This document shows, piece after piece, positions 7,085 through 16,181 of a DNA stretch of 64,000 bases (within the stretch, counting starts at the first letter, position 1; every line of letters starts with the position of its first letter). A program made the translations under genes and the position numbers. Source of the DNA: Gammaproteobacteria bacterium (GTDB taxonomy: Bacteria > Pseudomonadota > Gammaproteobacteria > Pseudomonadales > JADFDG01). Under the pieces are notes generated by a model. It saw only the letters and a program-made list of their open reading frames with translations, did no database searches and was not told the origin of the DNA. The stretch is from NCBI GenBank assembly GCA_018262975.1, contig JADFDG010000014.1:50691-114690 (forward strand), given 5' to 3'.

Positions 7085-8152
7085 TCAGGAGCGCAGCGTG
7101 GTATAGCGCCAGGTGCGCGGCAACTGCAGCACGAAGTCGGGGCCGAAGGCGGCCGCCACGGTGGTCGCACCGGTCAGTTCGCTGGCCAGCACGGCCTCGA
7201 CGATGCGCGGCGCGACTGCGGCGGTGAAGGTATAGCCCTCCAGCGTTTCCAGCCAGGCCTCGCGCACCTCGCCGCGGCGGTTGCGCGCCAGCGCCCAGGT
7301 ATAGGTGCGATCGCGATGGCGCGTGGCGGCATCCGGCCCGGCGACACGCTTGCGGATTTCGTCCTGCAGGCGGCGCCGCAGGCGTTCGTTGGCAAATACC
7401 TTCCGCATCAGCGGGGCGCTGTACTTCATGAACCGCGTGGCGAGGAAATCCTGTGCCACGTAGGTAGTGATGTCGGGGATGCCGGTGGTGACGTGCGCGG
7501 TGTACAGGTCGGCGAACGGCAGGCCGATGCAGTGCTTGCGGCCATCAGGGAAACGCACCTGGCGCAGGCGCTTGCCGATCGGCTCGTCGACGATGCGGCC
7601 GTCGCGGCGTACCTGGCCGGAGAGCGTCGATACCTCGAGCATCGAGGTCAACGAGCCACTCGAGCGCTGGTGCACCGTGTCGATGGCAATTTCCAGCCAG
7701 TCGGCATCGGGCAGTTGCGCGTGCACGAAGGCCGCCACGGCGTCGGTGGGCACGGTGTTCACCCCCGACGACGGCAGCAGCAACACGCCGGCCTGGCGCG
7801 CCCGGGCGTCCTGGGCGAAGGTTTCCTGCGTCACCGGGCTTTCGCCGGTCACGTCGACGTAGTGGGTGGCGGTGCGCAGGCAGGCCTCGCGCATCGGCCG
7901 CGCCGTCTGCGTGAACGGGCCGGCCACGTGGTAGACGAGGTCGATGTCGTGCAGTGCGCGCTCGAGTGCTGCGGCATCGTCGAGGCCGACGGCGCGCCAC
8001 TCGAGGCCCAGCGGCTCGGCCAGCGACTGCAGCTGACGCGCGTCACGGCCGGCCAGTACCGGCCGGTGGCCGCGCTGCAGCGCCTCGTCGATCACCAGTT
8101 TGCCGGTGTAGCCGTAGGCCCCGTACAGCATCCAGCGCCGCTGCGTGTTCAT
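7085..8152 (-). CDS. saccharopine dehydrogenase-like NAD(P)-binding protein
   Basis: 355 residues. The N-terminus is a Rossmann fold, W-M-L-Y-G-A-Y-G-Y-T-G-K-L-V (about 7-20), typical of the 'trans-acting enoyl reductase'/saccharopine-dehydrogenase-like group. The mid region contains H-V-A-G-P-F-T-Q-T and Y-V-D-V-T-G-E, also conserved there. Such proteins reduce enoyl or ketone groups on lipids or polyketides, but the substrate here is unknown. I chose the ATG at 8152. An earlier in-frame ATG at 8197 would overlap the upstream SDR gene by 23 bp. It follows that SDR closely on the same strand (22 bp), so the two are likely an operon for modifying a hydrophobic substrate. Confidence 0.8.
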   Translation of the reverse strand: MNTQRRWMLYGAYGYTGKLVIDEALQRGHRPVLAGRDARQLQSLAEPLGLEWRAVGLDDAAALERALHDIDLVYHVAGPFTQTARPMREACLRTATHYVDVTGESPVTQETFAQDARARQAGVLLLPSSGVNTVPTDAVAAFVHAQLPDADWLEIAIDTVHQRSSGSLTSMLEVSTLSGQVRRDGRIVDEPIGKRLRQVRFPDGRKHCIGLPFADLYTAHVTTGIPDITTYVAQDFLATRFMKYSAPLMRKVFANERLRRRLQDEIRKRVAGPDAATRHRDRTYTWALARNRRGEVREAWLETLEGYTFTAAVAPRIVEAVLASELTGATTVAAAFGPDFVLQLPRTWRYTTLRS

Positions 8153-8174
8153 CCTGCGTGTACTCCGTGGGTTC

Positions 8175-8990
8175 TCAGGCGTTGTCGTGGCGCGCACGCA
8201 GGCGGCGCGCCTGGCGTACGGCCTGCTGCAGGAACGGTTCGCGCAGGCCGCGGTTGAAGCGGGAGAACAGGTCGAGCATCTTCGCGCTGGCCGGGAACAC
8301 GATCACCGCTTCGTTGGCGGCCACGCCGCGCAGGATGCGCGCCACCGCGTCTTCCACCGGCATTTCCTTCATCGGGCTCTTGCCGCGCAACTTCGGGATG
8401 TTGATGCCGAGGCCGATGGCGTGGTCGAAGATGCCGGTGCTGACCACGCCCGGGCACACCACGTTCACCTTCACGCCCTTGTCGGCTGCCTCGGTGCGCA
8501 GTGACGTCGACAAGCCGACCACCGCGTGCTTGGTCATCGCGTAGGCGGTCATCATCGGGATGGGCGCGAGGCCGGCGGCGCTGGCGGTGTTGACGATCTG
8601 GCCGAAACCTTGCCGCGCCATGACCTCGTAGGCGGCCGTGGTGCCGTTGATCACGCCCCACAGGTTGACGTTGACGATCTTCTCCCACTGCGCGCGCGTC
8701 ATGTCGAGCGCTTCGCCGTAGATGGCGATGCCGGCGTTGTTGAACACGTAGTCGAGGCGGCCGTGGGTGCTGGCCGTTTCTTCGACCAGTTGGCGGAAGC
8801 GCACGCCGTCGGCGACATCCAGTACCTGGCCCTGCGTTCCGGGAATGGCGGCCGTGGTGGCAGCCAGTGCTTGCCCGTCGATGTCGGTGGCGACCACCGT
8901 GGCGCCGGCGCTGGCCAGCTGGCGCGCCAGTTCGCGTCCCATGCCCGATGCCGCCCCGGTGACGATCGCTACCTTGCCTTGCAGGTCCAT
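8175..8990 (-). CDS. short-chain dehydrogenase/reductase (SDR)
   Basis: 271 residues, classical SDR. Cofactor motif T-G-A-A-S-G-M-G (11-18), N-N-A-G (84-87), catalytic Ser in N-T-A-S (137) and the Y-A-M-T-K pair (Tyr150, Lys154) are all present. The acidic residue after beta-2 (T-D-I-D, about 36-38) favours NAD(H). The C-terminal extension (M-L-D-L-F-S-R-F-N-R-G-L) resembles SDRs acting on long aliphatic or steroid-like alcohols, but the substrate cannot be named. It is the upstream gene of a two-gene operon with the saccharopine-dehydrogenase-like protein. Confidence 0.88.
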   Translation of the reverse strand: MDLQGKVAIVTGAASGMGRELARQLASAGATVVATDIDGQALAATTAAIPGTQGQVLDVADGVRFRQLVEETASTHGRLDYVFNNAGIAIYGEALDMTRAQWEKIVNVNLWGVINGTTAAYEVMARQGFGQIVNTASAAGLAPIPMMTAYAMTKHAVVGLSTSLRTEAADKGVKVNVVCPGVVSTGIFDHAIGLGINIPKLRGKSPMKEMPVEDAVARILRGVAANEAVIVFPASAKMLDLFSRFNRGLREPFLQQAVRQARRLRARHDNA

Positions 8991-9159
8991 GTTCCTGTGT
9001 CTCCCCTGTGCGAGTCGGGGCGGATCATGCCGAAAAATGACGGGCGAGTCACATTCTCCACACGCCGGGTGTGCGCCATGTCCGGTTTTGCGGATGTGGC
9101 GGCAGCGGCGCCCGCGGTGCCTGCCAGAATGGGTCCGTCAACAGCCGGGAGGATCCGCC

Positions 9160-9549
9160 ATGCCCCAGTTCGAACGCCTGCTTGCCCCGGTACCGCCGGC
9201 CACCCATGCCCAGCCGGGGATCGCCAGCGGACAGAAATGGTCTTCGGAGTACAACGTGGCCTGCTGGGCGCGCGGCCGCAGCAGCGAGCCGTCCACGGTG
9301 TCGTTGCTGGTGCGTTTCCGCGATGGCAGCGGCGAGCGCGAGATGCGCGTCGATCGCACGGTGTGCCGCCAGGAAGCCAGCCTGCTGCTGTCCGGACGCA
9401 TCAGCGTGCAGGCCAGCGGGCGCATCGAGGAAATGACGGTGTGGCTGGTGAGCGAGCCGGCCTGCGAACTGTTCGTCGACGAACTCTATTGCCAGCGCGC
9501 CGGCGCGAACGGCGCCGCTGCTTCCAGGCCTATCCTCGCGGCACGTTGA
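9160..9549 (+). CDS. hypothetical protein
   Basis: 129 residues, with a near-perfect ribosome site (GGGAGG) 8 bp before the ATG at 9160. The protein is soluble and mixed alpha/beta, with no signal peptide. It includes a W-S-S-E-Y-N-V-A-C-W-A-R-G-R segment, a charged central region and a predicted beta-rich half (T-V-S-L-L-V-R-F-R-D-G, then R-I-E-E-M-T-V-W-L-V). I do not recognise the family. The strong ribosome site and G+C-rich third positions support a real gene. Its last 20 bp overlap tail-to-tail with a small gene on the other strand. Confidence 0.7.
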   Translation: MPQFERLLAPVPPATHAQPGIASGQKWSSEYNVACWARGRSSEPSTVSLLVRFRDGSGEREMRVDRTVCRQEASLLLSGRISVQASGRIEEMTVWLVSEPACELFVDELYCQRAGANGAAASRPILAAR

Positions 9550-9727
9550 GGCGCGGCGCGGGCAACGGTGACGCCGGGTGGCCGGGGTCGTCGTCCGGCC
9601 TCTGCGGGTCCAGCAGCGAGCACGGTACCTCGCTGAAATCCAGGCCGGTGAGGCGCTTCAGGCGCGCCAGCTCTTCCTGGTCGTCGGGCCGGCGAAAGCG
9701 GGTGGGGCGCAGGTCGCGTTCGGTCAT
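9530..9727 (-). CDS. small hypothetical protein
   Basis: 65 residues from an ATG at 9727 (a GTG at 9742 is an alternative), rich in Pro, Arg, Asp and Leu. It contains E-E-L-A-R-L-K-R-L-T-G-L-D-F-S-E-V-P, which looks like one amphipathic helix, and ends in a Pro-rich tail. No ribosome site is convincing and no family is recognised. It overlaps the 3' end of the convergent hypothetical gene. It may be a genuine small protein or a chance frame. Confidence 0.4.
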   Translation of the reverse strand: MTERDLRPTRFRRPDDQEELARLKRLTGLDFSEVPCSLLDPQRPDDDPGHPASPLPAPRLNVPRG

Positions 9728-9991
9728 GGCGGTATCCGGCACTGGCTGGTTTGCCTCTCCCGGCTACTGCGAGTTTCGTGCCAGTCGCGCCGGGCGGCCG
9801 CAAACCACCGTCCGGCCGCGCAAATCGCCGAGTCGGGCTCGCCGGTTTGACGCGTCGGGGCCATCGTGCACGGTCATTTACTGACGCCCTGCGGCAGCCT
9901 TGGTGCTTTCTGATCGTGGTCAGCCAACGCAGACCCTGCCCTGGGGTATTCTCGCTGCCAATCGTCCTGCCGCAGCCCCGCCGGTGTCCCG

Positions 9992-11136
9992 ATGCGCAAA
10001 CTGATCATTGTCCTCGCCTGCCTTGCCCTCGCCGGGGTGGCCGCCTGGCTGCTGTGGCCGCGCGAGCCGGTGCGTGTCGTGCTGGCGAGCATCGACCGTG
10101 GTGTGGTCGAGCAGGTGGTGTCCAACACCCGTGCCGGCACCATCAAGGCCTGCCAGCGTTCCAAGCTGTCGATGCCCATGGGCGGGCGGGTCGAGCGCCT
10201 GCACGTGAAGGAAGGCGACCACGTGCAGCGTGGCGCCATCCTCCTCGAGCTGTGGAACGACGACCGCGAGGCGCAGCTGGCGCAGGCGCGTGCCGCCGCC
10301 GTGGCCGCGCAGCAGCAGGAGCAGCAGGCCTGCCTGACCGCGGAGCAGGGCGCCCGTGATGCCGAGCGCATTGCCTCGCTCGCGCAGCAGCAGCTGGTGT
10401 CCGCCGACGCCGTCGACCAGGCCACCACGAAGAAGCGGGTCAGCGAGGCGGCATGCGCAGCGGCGCGGGCCCAGGCCGGCACCGCGCGCGCCGCCGTCCA
10501 GGTGCAGGCCGCGCTGCTGGAGGAAACCCGCCTGCGCGCGCCGTTTGCCGGCATCGTCGCCGAGATCAACGGCGAGATCGGCGAATACGTGACGCCGTCG
10601 CCGCCGGGCGTGGCGACGCCGCCGGCGGTCGACCTGATCGACGACTCCTGCCTGTACGTCACCGCGCCCATCGACGAAGTGGATGCCGCCGGCGTGAAAC
10701 CGGGCCTGCCGGCGCGCATCACCATGGATGCGTTCCGCGGCCGCGAGTTCGCCGGTAAGGTGACGCGCATCGCGCCCTACGTGGTCGACAAGGAAAAGCA
10801 GGCGCGCACGGTCGATATCGACGTGCGATTCGATGCGCCGCCCGGCGACATCCTGCTGCTGGCCGGTTACTCGGCCGATGTCGACATCATCCTCGAGCGC
10901 CACGAGGGCGTGCTGCGCCTGCCGGCGGAGGCCCTGGTCGATGGCAAGGCGGTTCTGGTGCGTGATGCCTCGACCGGCAAGCTGGCGCACCGCGAGGTGA
11001 AGACCGGCATTGCCAACTGGAACTGGGTGGAGGTGCTGGACGGCCTGCGCGAAGGTGAGCAAGTGGTCACTTCGCTCGATCGTGCCGGCGTTGCGGATGG
11101 CGCGGTGGTCGAACCCGACGCGGCGGCCGTCTCGCC

Positions 11137-11140
<4 letters not shown>
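9992..11140 (+). CDS. HlyD/MacA-type periplasmic adaptor subunit
   Basis: 382 residues. One N-terminal membrane anchor (about 4-22), then the biotinyl/lipoyl-like half motif M-G-G-R-V-E-R-L-H-V-K-E-G-D-H-V, a long Gln/Ala-rich coiled-coil hairpin (about 85-180), the second lipoyl half L-R-A-P-F-A-G-I-V-A-E-I and C-terminal beta-barrel and membrane-proximal domains. This is the membrane fusion protein that links an inner-membrane ABC exporter to an outer-membrane channel. It is the first gene of a four-gene operon with an ATPase and two permeases. Its TGA overlaps the ATG of the ATPase (ATGA). No TolC-like channel is encoded nearby. Confidence 0.9.
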
Positions 11141-11811
<671 letters not shown>

Positions 11812-11819
11812 CGGCGGTC

Positions 11820-13025
11820 ATGCGCGTCGCCGACCTGCTGGTCTTCGCGCTGCGCGCCCTGCTGCGGCAACGTTTCCGCTCGGCGATGATCCTGCTGGCG
11901 ATGGCCATGGGCGTGGCCTCCGTGCTGGTGCTGACCGGCCTTGGCGAGGGAGCGCGCCTGTACGTGGCCGGTGAGTTCGCCGGCATGGGCACCGATACGC
12001 TCGGCATCCTGCCGGGCCGCTACGACACCACCGGCGGCATGCCGCCGGTCATGGGCACGGCGCCGCGCGACCTGACGCTCGAGGACGCCGAGGCGCTGCG
12101 CCGTATCCCGGCGGTGCAGAACGTGGCGCCGTTGCTGCTGGGCACCAGTACGCTGTCCAGCGGGGCGCGCGAGCGCGACGGCATCGTGGTCGGCACCACG
12201 CGCGACTACTTCTTCGTGCGGGCGATGACCCTGCAGCGTGGCTCCATCTTCCCCGACCTGCCGCCGGAAGCGCAGCCGCCGGTGGCGGTGATCGGGCCGA
12301 CGGTCAGCGCCGAACTGTTCCGCGGTGACAATCCGCTCGGCCAGTGGCTGCGCATCGGCGACCGGCGCTTCCGCGTGATCGGTGTGCTCGGCGAGCAGAA
12401 CAAGTTCGGCATGAACCTTGGTGATGCGGTTTTCATTCCCGTCAACCACGCGCAGGCCCTCTACGACACCCAGGCGATGTTCCGCGTGCTGGCGCAGGTG
12501 CGCCCGGGCGCGTCGAAGGCGCGCGCCGCCGACGATATCCGCGCATTGCTCACCGCCCGCCACGAGGGCGAGGAGGACATCACGGTGATCAGCCCGGACG
12601 CGATGCTGAAATCCCTCGATGCCATCCTCGGCACCATGACGCTGGCGGTGGCCGGCATCGGCGGCATCAGCCTGCTGGTGGCGGGCATCCTGATCATGAA
12701 CGTCACGCTCATCTCGGTGACGCAGCGCACCGAGGAAATCGGCCTGCTCAAGGCGCTCGGCGCCGGCGGCCGCACTGTGCGCCTGCTGTTCCTGGTGGAA
12801 GCGGGGTTGATGTCGCTGGCCGGTGCGCTGGCGGGATCCGCCGTGGGACTGGCCCTGCTGGCGCTCGGGCGCATGGCGTGGCCGTCGATCCCCTTCACCG
12901 CGCCGCTGGGCACCATCGTGGCAGCGTTGCTGGTGGCCATCGCCGGCGGCGTGGTGTTCGCGCTGGTGCCGGCCGGGCGTGCCGCCAACCTCGACCCGGT
13001 CGTCGCGCTCACGCGCCGCCGCTGA
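11820..13025 (+). CDS. MacB-like ABC transporter permease (first copy)
   Basis: 401 residues. One N-terminal transmembrane helix (about 16-38), a large MacB-PCD periplasmic domain (about 45-265), then three transmembrane helices in a FtsX-type domain, with the signature T-Q-R-T-E-E-I-G-L-L-K-A-L-G-A near residue 300. This is the mechanotransmission permease family. It does not span its own ATPase, unlike E. coli MacB. With the next gene it probably forms a heterodimeric permease. The substrate could be a peptide, lipoprotein or small drug and cannot be told from sequence. Confidence 0.9.
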   Translation: MRVADLLVFALRALLRQRFRSAMILLAMAMGVASVLVLTGLGEGARLYVAGEFAGMGTDTLGILPGRYDTTGGMPPVMGTAPRDLTLEDAEALRRIPAVQNVAPLLLGTSTLSSGARERDGIVVGTTRDYFFVRAMTLQRGSIFPDLPPEAQPPVAVIGPTVSAELFRGDNPLGQWLRIGDRRFRVIGVLGEQNKFGMNLGDAVFIPVNHAQALYDTQAMFRVLAQVRPGASKARAADDIRALLTARHEGEEDITVISPDAMLKSLDAILGTMTLAVAGIGGISLLVAGILIMNVTLISVTQRTEEIGLLKALGAGGRTVRLLFLVEAGLMSLAGALAGSAVGLALLALGRMAWPSIPFTAPLGTIVAALLVAIAGGVVFALVPAGRAANLDPVVALTRRR

Positions 13026-13038
13026 GGGGTAACGGACC

Positions 13039-14241
13039 ATGCGCCTGGCGGACTGGCTCACCTGGATCTGGCGCGCGGCGCGCGCCAGCCGCCTGCGCAC
13101 CTGGCTGACCGCGCTGGGCATCGCCATCGGTATCGCCGCGGTGTCCCTGCTCACCGCCATCGGCGAGGGCGTGCACACCTACGTGCTGGCGCAATTCTCC
13201 CAGTTCGGCACGCACATCGTCGCCATCAACCCCGGCAAGACCGAGACCGGTGGTGGCGGCATGACCGGGCTGTTCCGCACCGAGCGCTCGCTCACCATCG
13301 AGGATGCCCAGGCACTGGCCCGCGTACCCGGGGTCACGGCGACGGTGCCGGTGGTGCAGGGCAGCGGCCGGGTCGAGGCGGGCGCGCGCCAGCGCGAGAC
13401 CAACGTCATGGGCGTCGGCAGCGCCGCCGCCGATGCCTGGCTGATGAAAGTGCAGCGCGGCCGCTTCCTGCCCGAAGACGATCCGGTGGCGCCGCGCGCC
13501 TACGTGGTGCTTGGCCACAAGGTCTGGCGCGAGCTGTACGGCGAGCGCAATCCGCTCGGTGACGACGTGCGCGTGGGCGGCCAGCGCTACCGGGTGATCG
13601 GCGTGATGGAGCCCAAGGGGCAGATGCTCGGCTTCGACATGGACGACATCGTGTACATCCCGGCGGCACGCGCGCTGTCGTTGTTCAACCGCGAGAGCCT
13701 GCAGGAGATCAACTTCAAGCATTCGCCGGCGGTGAAATCCTCGACCATGGTGGCGCGCCTGAAGGCCGCGCTCGTCGCCCGCCACGGCAGCGAGGACTTC
13801 ACCATGACCTCCCAGGAGGACATGCTCGCCACTCTCGACCGCATCCTGTCGGTACTGAAGGTGGCCATCGGCGCGCTGGGCGGCATCTCGCTGTTCGTCG
13901 GTGGCGTGGGCGTGCTCACCATCATGACCACCGCGTTGTCCGAGCGGCGCCAGGAAATCGGCCTGTTGCGCGCCATCGGCTGCACGCGCGTGCAACTGGT
14001 CGCGCTGTTCCTCGGCGAGTCCATCGTGCTGGCCACGCTGGGCGGGCTGCTGGGCCTGCTCATCCTCGGGCTGCTGGTGCTGCTGCTGGCGCTGGGCGTG
14101 CCCGGGCTGCCGCTGTCGCCACAGCCGCTGTACCTGCTGGCGGCCATGTTGCTGTCGGCGCTGGTCGGTGCCGTGGCCGGCATCTGGCCAGCATTGCAGG
14201 CTGCGCGCGTCGACCCGATCGATGCGCTGCGCGCGGAGTGA
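13039..14241 (+). CDS. MacB-like ABC transporter permease (second copy)
   Basis: 400 residues with the same plan as the preceding gene: N-terminal helix, MacB periplasmic core domain and a three-helix FtsX domain carrying S-E-R-R-Q-E-I-G-L-L-R-A-I-G-C. The two permeases are clearly homologous, each with a G-E-G-A/V-x-x-Y start to the periplasmic domain and a V-I-G-V hinge, but divergent, so they are likely an old duplication forming the two halves of one transporter. The gap to the previous gene is 13 bp. A minus-strand terminator for the next gene lies just after. Confidence 0.9.
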   Translation: MRLADWLTWIWRAARASRLRTWLTALGIAIGIAAVSLLTAIGEGVHTYVLAQFSQFGTHIVAINPGKTETGGGGMTGLFRTERSLTIEDAQALARVPGVTATVPVVQGSGRVEAGARQRETNVMGVGSAAADAWLMKVQRGRFLPEDDPVAPRAYVVLGHKVWRELYGERNPLGDDVRVGGQRYRVIGVMEPKGQMLGFDMDDIVYIPAARALSLFNRESLQEINFKHSPAVKSSTMVARLKAALVARHGSEDFTMTSQEDMLATLDRILSVLKVAIGALGGISLFVGGVGVLTIMTTALSERRQEIGLLRAIGCTRVQLVALFLGESIVLATLGGLLGLLILGLLVLLLALGVPGLPLSPQPLYLLAAMLLSALVGAVAGIWPALQAARVDPIDALRAE

Positions 14242-14250
14242 CGCGTCGCC

Positions 14251-14276
14251 AACGAAAACGGGGCCCGCAGGCCCCG
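14251..14276 (-). terminator. intrinsic terminator of SDR gene (minus strand)
   Basis: CGGGGCC and GGCCCCG pair around CGCA (14259-14276). On the minus strand the stem is followed by TTTTCGTT, so it terminates the convergent SDR transcript. The + strand side lacks a good T-run and may only slow the ABC operon transcript. Confidence 0.75.
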
Positions 14277-14304
14277 TCCGTCGTCTACCGCGCGCGCTTC
14301 AGTT

Positions 14305-15141
14305 TCAGTTGATGAAGCGGCGACCGAACTTCGTCACGCCCAGCATCACCTTGTCGTAGCTCGACGGCATCGAGCGTGCCAGGCGGTCCATCATCATGGC
14401 GTCCTGGCCGATCAGCACGCGCGGCTTGTCCTTGAGGATGCCGTTGATGATCACCCGCGCGGCCTCTTCCGGCGAGGTGCGTGCGATGCTGTCGAATTCC
14501 TTGATCAGGGCTTGCGTGTCCGCCTTGCCGCCATGGATGTCGCTGAAGTGGCGACCGCCGCGCACGATGTTGGTCTTGATGCCGCCCGGGTGCACGCAGG
14601 TGGCGCGCACGCCGGTGCCCGCCAGTTCCTGGCGCAGCGACTCGGTGAAGCCGCGCACCGCGAACTTGGCGGCGTTGTATGCCGACTGCGACGGCACGCC
14701 GATGATGCCGAAGATGCTCGACACGTTCACCACGTGGCCTTCATCCTGGGCGAGGAAACCCGGCAGGAACGCCTGCGTGCCGGCCACCACGCCCCAGAAG
14801 TTGATGTTCATCAGCCACTCGAAATCCTCGAGTTTCATCTCCGCGACAGTGGCCGACAGCGACACGCCGGCGTTGTTGACGACGACGTGCGCCGTGCCGT
14901 GGTCCTTGCGCACCTGGTCGGCCCAGGCGAACACCGCGGCGCGGTCGGCCACGTCCAGGCGCTGGCTGGTGACCAGCCGGTGCGTCGGGCCGATCAGCTC
15001 GACGGTCTCGGCCAGGCCTTTCTCGTTCACGTCGGACAATGCCAGCGCGGCGCCCATGCCGGCCATCTGCACCGCCAGTTGCCGGCCGATGCCCGAGCCG
15101 GCACCGGTGATGGCCACGACCTTGCGTTCAAGCGATTTCAT
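14305..15141 (-). CDS. short-chain dehydrogenase/reductase (SDR)
   Basis: 278 residues. T-G-A-G-S-G-I-G (12-19), N-N-A-G (89-92), catalytic Ser141/142 and the Y-N-A-A-K pair (Tyr155, Lys159) define an active classical SDR. L-S-D-V (about 35-38) suggests NAD(H) preference. The long C-terminal tail with Q-D-A-M-M-M-D-R-L-A-R and S-Y-D-K-V-M-L-G resembles SDRs linked to lipid or hydrocarbon oxidation. It lies 15 bp downstream of a ferritin-like hydrolase gene on the same strand and is probably co-transcribed with it. Confidence 0.88.
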   Translation of the reverse strand: MKSLERKVVAITGAGSGIGRQLAVQMAGMGAALALSDVNEKGLAETVELIGPTHRLVTSQRLDVADRAAVFAWADQVRKDHGTAHVVVNNAGVSLSATVAEMKLEDFEWLMNINFWGVVAGTQAFLPGFLAQDEGHVVNVSSIFGIIGVPSQSAYNAAKFAVRGFTESLRQELAGTGVRATCVHPGGIKTNIVRGGRHFSDIHGGKADTQALIKEFDSIARTSPEEAARVIINGILKDKPRVLIGQDAMMMDRLARSMPSSYDKVMLGVTKFGRRFIN

Positions 15142-15156
15142 CGCGGGCTCCCGGGC

Positions 15157-16059
15157 TCAGTGGAACGGCTTGCCGTTGGGCTTCTTCACCTGGTCGCGCA
15201 GCAGGCCGTCTGCGCCGAACAGCTTCTCGCGCCATTCCTCGAGCAGCACGCGGGTGTCGTGGTCGTTCGGGTGGAAACCCGGCTTGTAGTAATCGAGGTA
15301 CTGCGGCGCCAGGCGGGTGAACAGGCCGTTGCGACCCCACAGGTAAGCGGCGCTCTTCAGGTTGCGGCGCACGTCGAACAGCTTGCCTTCCTGCGCCAGC
15401 AGCGTGCCGTGCCAGTAAGTGGTCAGGCCGAGGAAGATGACGGTGGCGGCCACCATCAGGCCTGCACGTTCGGCGTAATTGCCGCCCACCTGCTGGTAGA
15501 CGTCGTAGGCGACCGTCTTGTGCTCGTTTTCCTCCAGCGCGTGCCACAGCCACAGGCCCATCACTTCCGGTTCGCCCTTGGCGGCATGGTCCGGGTCGCG
15601 CAGCAACTGCTCGGCGATGGTGGCGGTGAAGTGCTCCAGCGCGCAGGTCACGGCCAGCTGCATGCGCTTCGTGGTCACCTTGCGCACGAAGCCCAGGATC
15701 GGCTTGAGCTGGCGGTCGATGCGGTTGGCGTCGATGCCCATCTTCGTCATGGCGGCGTTGATGGTCTCGTGTTCCTTGGTGTGCATCGCCTCCTGGCCGA
15801 TGAAGCCGGCGATCTGCGCCTTCAGCACCGGGTCGGTGATCTGGTCGCGGAAGTGGCGCACCGAGTCCACGAAGAAGCGCTCGCCCTCCGGGAACAGCGC
15901 CGACAGCGTGGTCCAGTACAGGCTCAGGAAGGCATCGTTGTCATACCAGTAGCGCGGCGTCTTGCCATCGAACTCGAAATCCATGCGGCGGGGCGGGATG
16001 TTCACGGAAGCGCCCAGCGGCTTGCGGTGGGTGGCAGCGGCGGCGGTGGCAGCGGTCAT
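15157..16059 (-). CDS. COG3687-type 'metal-dependent hydrolase' (first copy)
   Basis: 300 residues. The ligand pattern is that of a four-helix ferritin-like diiron protein: E60 in F-P-E-G-E-R-F-F, Q-E-x-x-H with a following E-H (89-97), A-L-E-H-F-T-A (140-146) and W-H-A-L-E-E-N-E-H-K (172-181). Pfam names this family Metal_hydrol (PF10118), but the activity is not well established. A diiron oxygenase or hydroxylase role is my inference from the ligands. The ATG at 16059 has a GAGGAG ribosome site. It is divergent from an AraC regulator and co-directional with an SDR. A second copy of the same pair sits next door. Confidence 0.85.
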   Translation of the reverse strand: MTAATAAAATHRKPLGASVNIPPRRMDFEFDGKTPRYWYDNDAFLSLYWTTLSALFPEGERFFVDSVRHFRDQITDPVLKAQIAGFIGQEAMHTKEHETINAAMTKMGIDANRIDRQLKPILGFVRKVTTKRMQLAVTCALEHFTATIAEQLLRDPDHAAKGEPEVMGLWLWHALEENEHKTVAYDVYQQVGGNYAERAGLMVAATVIFLGLTTYWHGTLLAQEGKLFDVRRNLKSAAYLWGRNGLFTRLAPQYLDYYKPGFHPNDHDTRVLLEEWREKLFGADGLLRDQVKKPNGKPFH

Positions 16060-16181
16060 GCGTGTCTCCTCGATCGGTTCGCCCGGAATGCCGGGACAGC
16101 GTGGCCAAGATGCCATTGCCGCCGCTGTGGCCACAGGTTAGTTTGTGTCACCTTGTTGTCTTTTCAGGCCAACCCCAGTCC

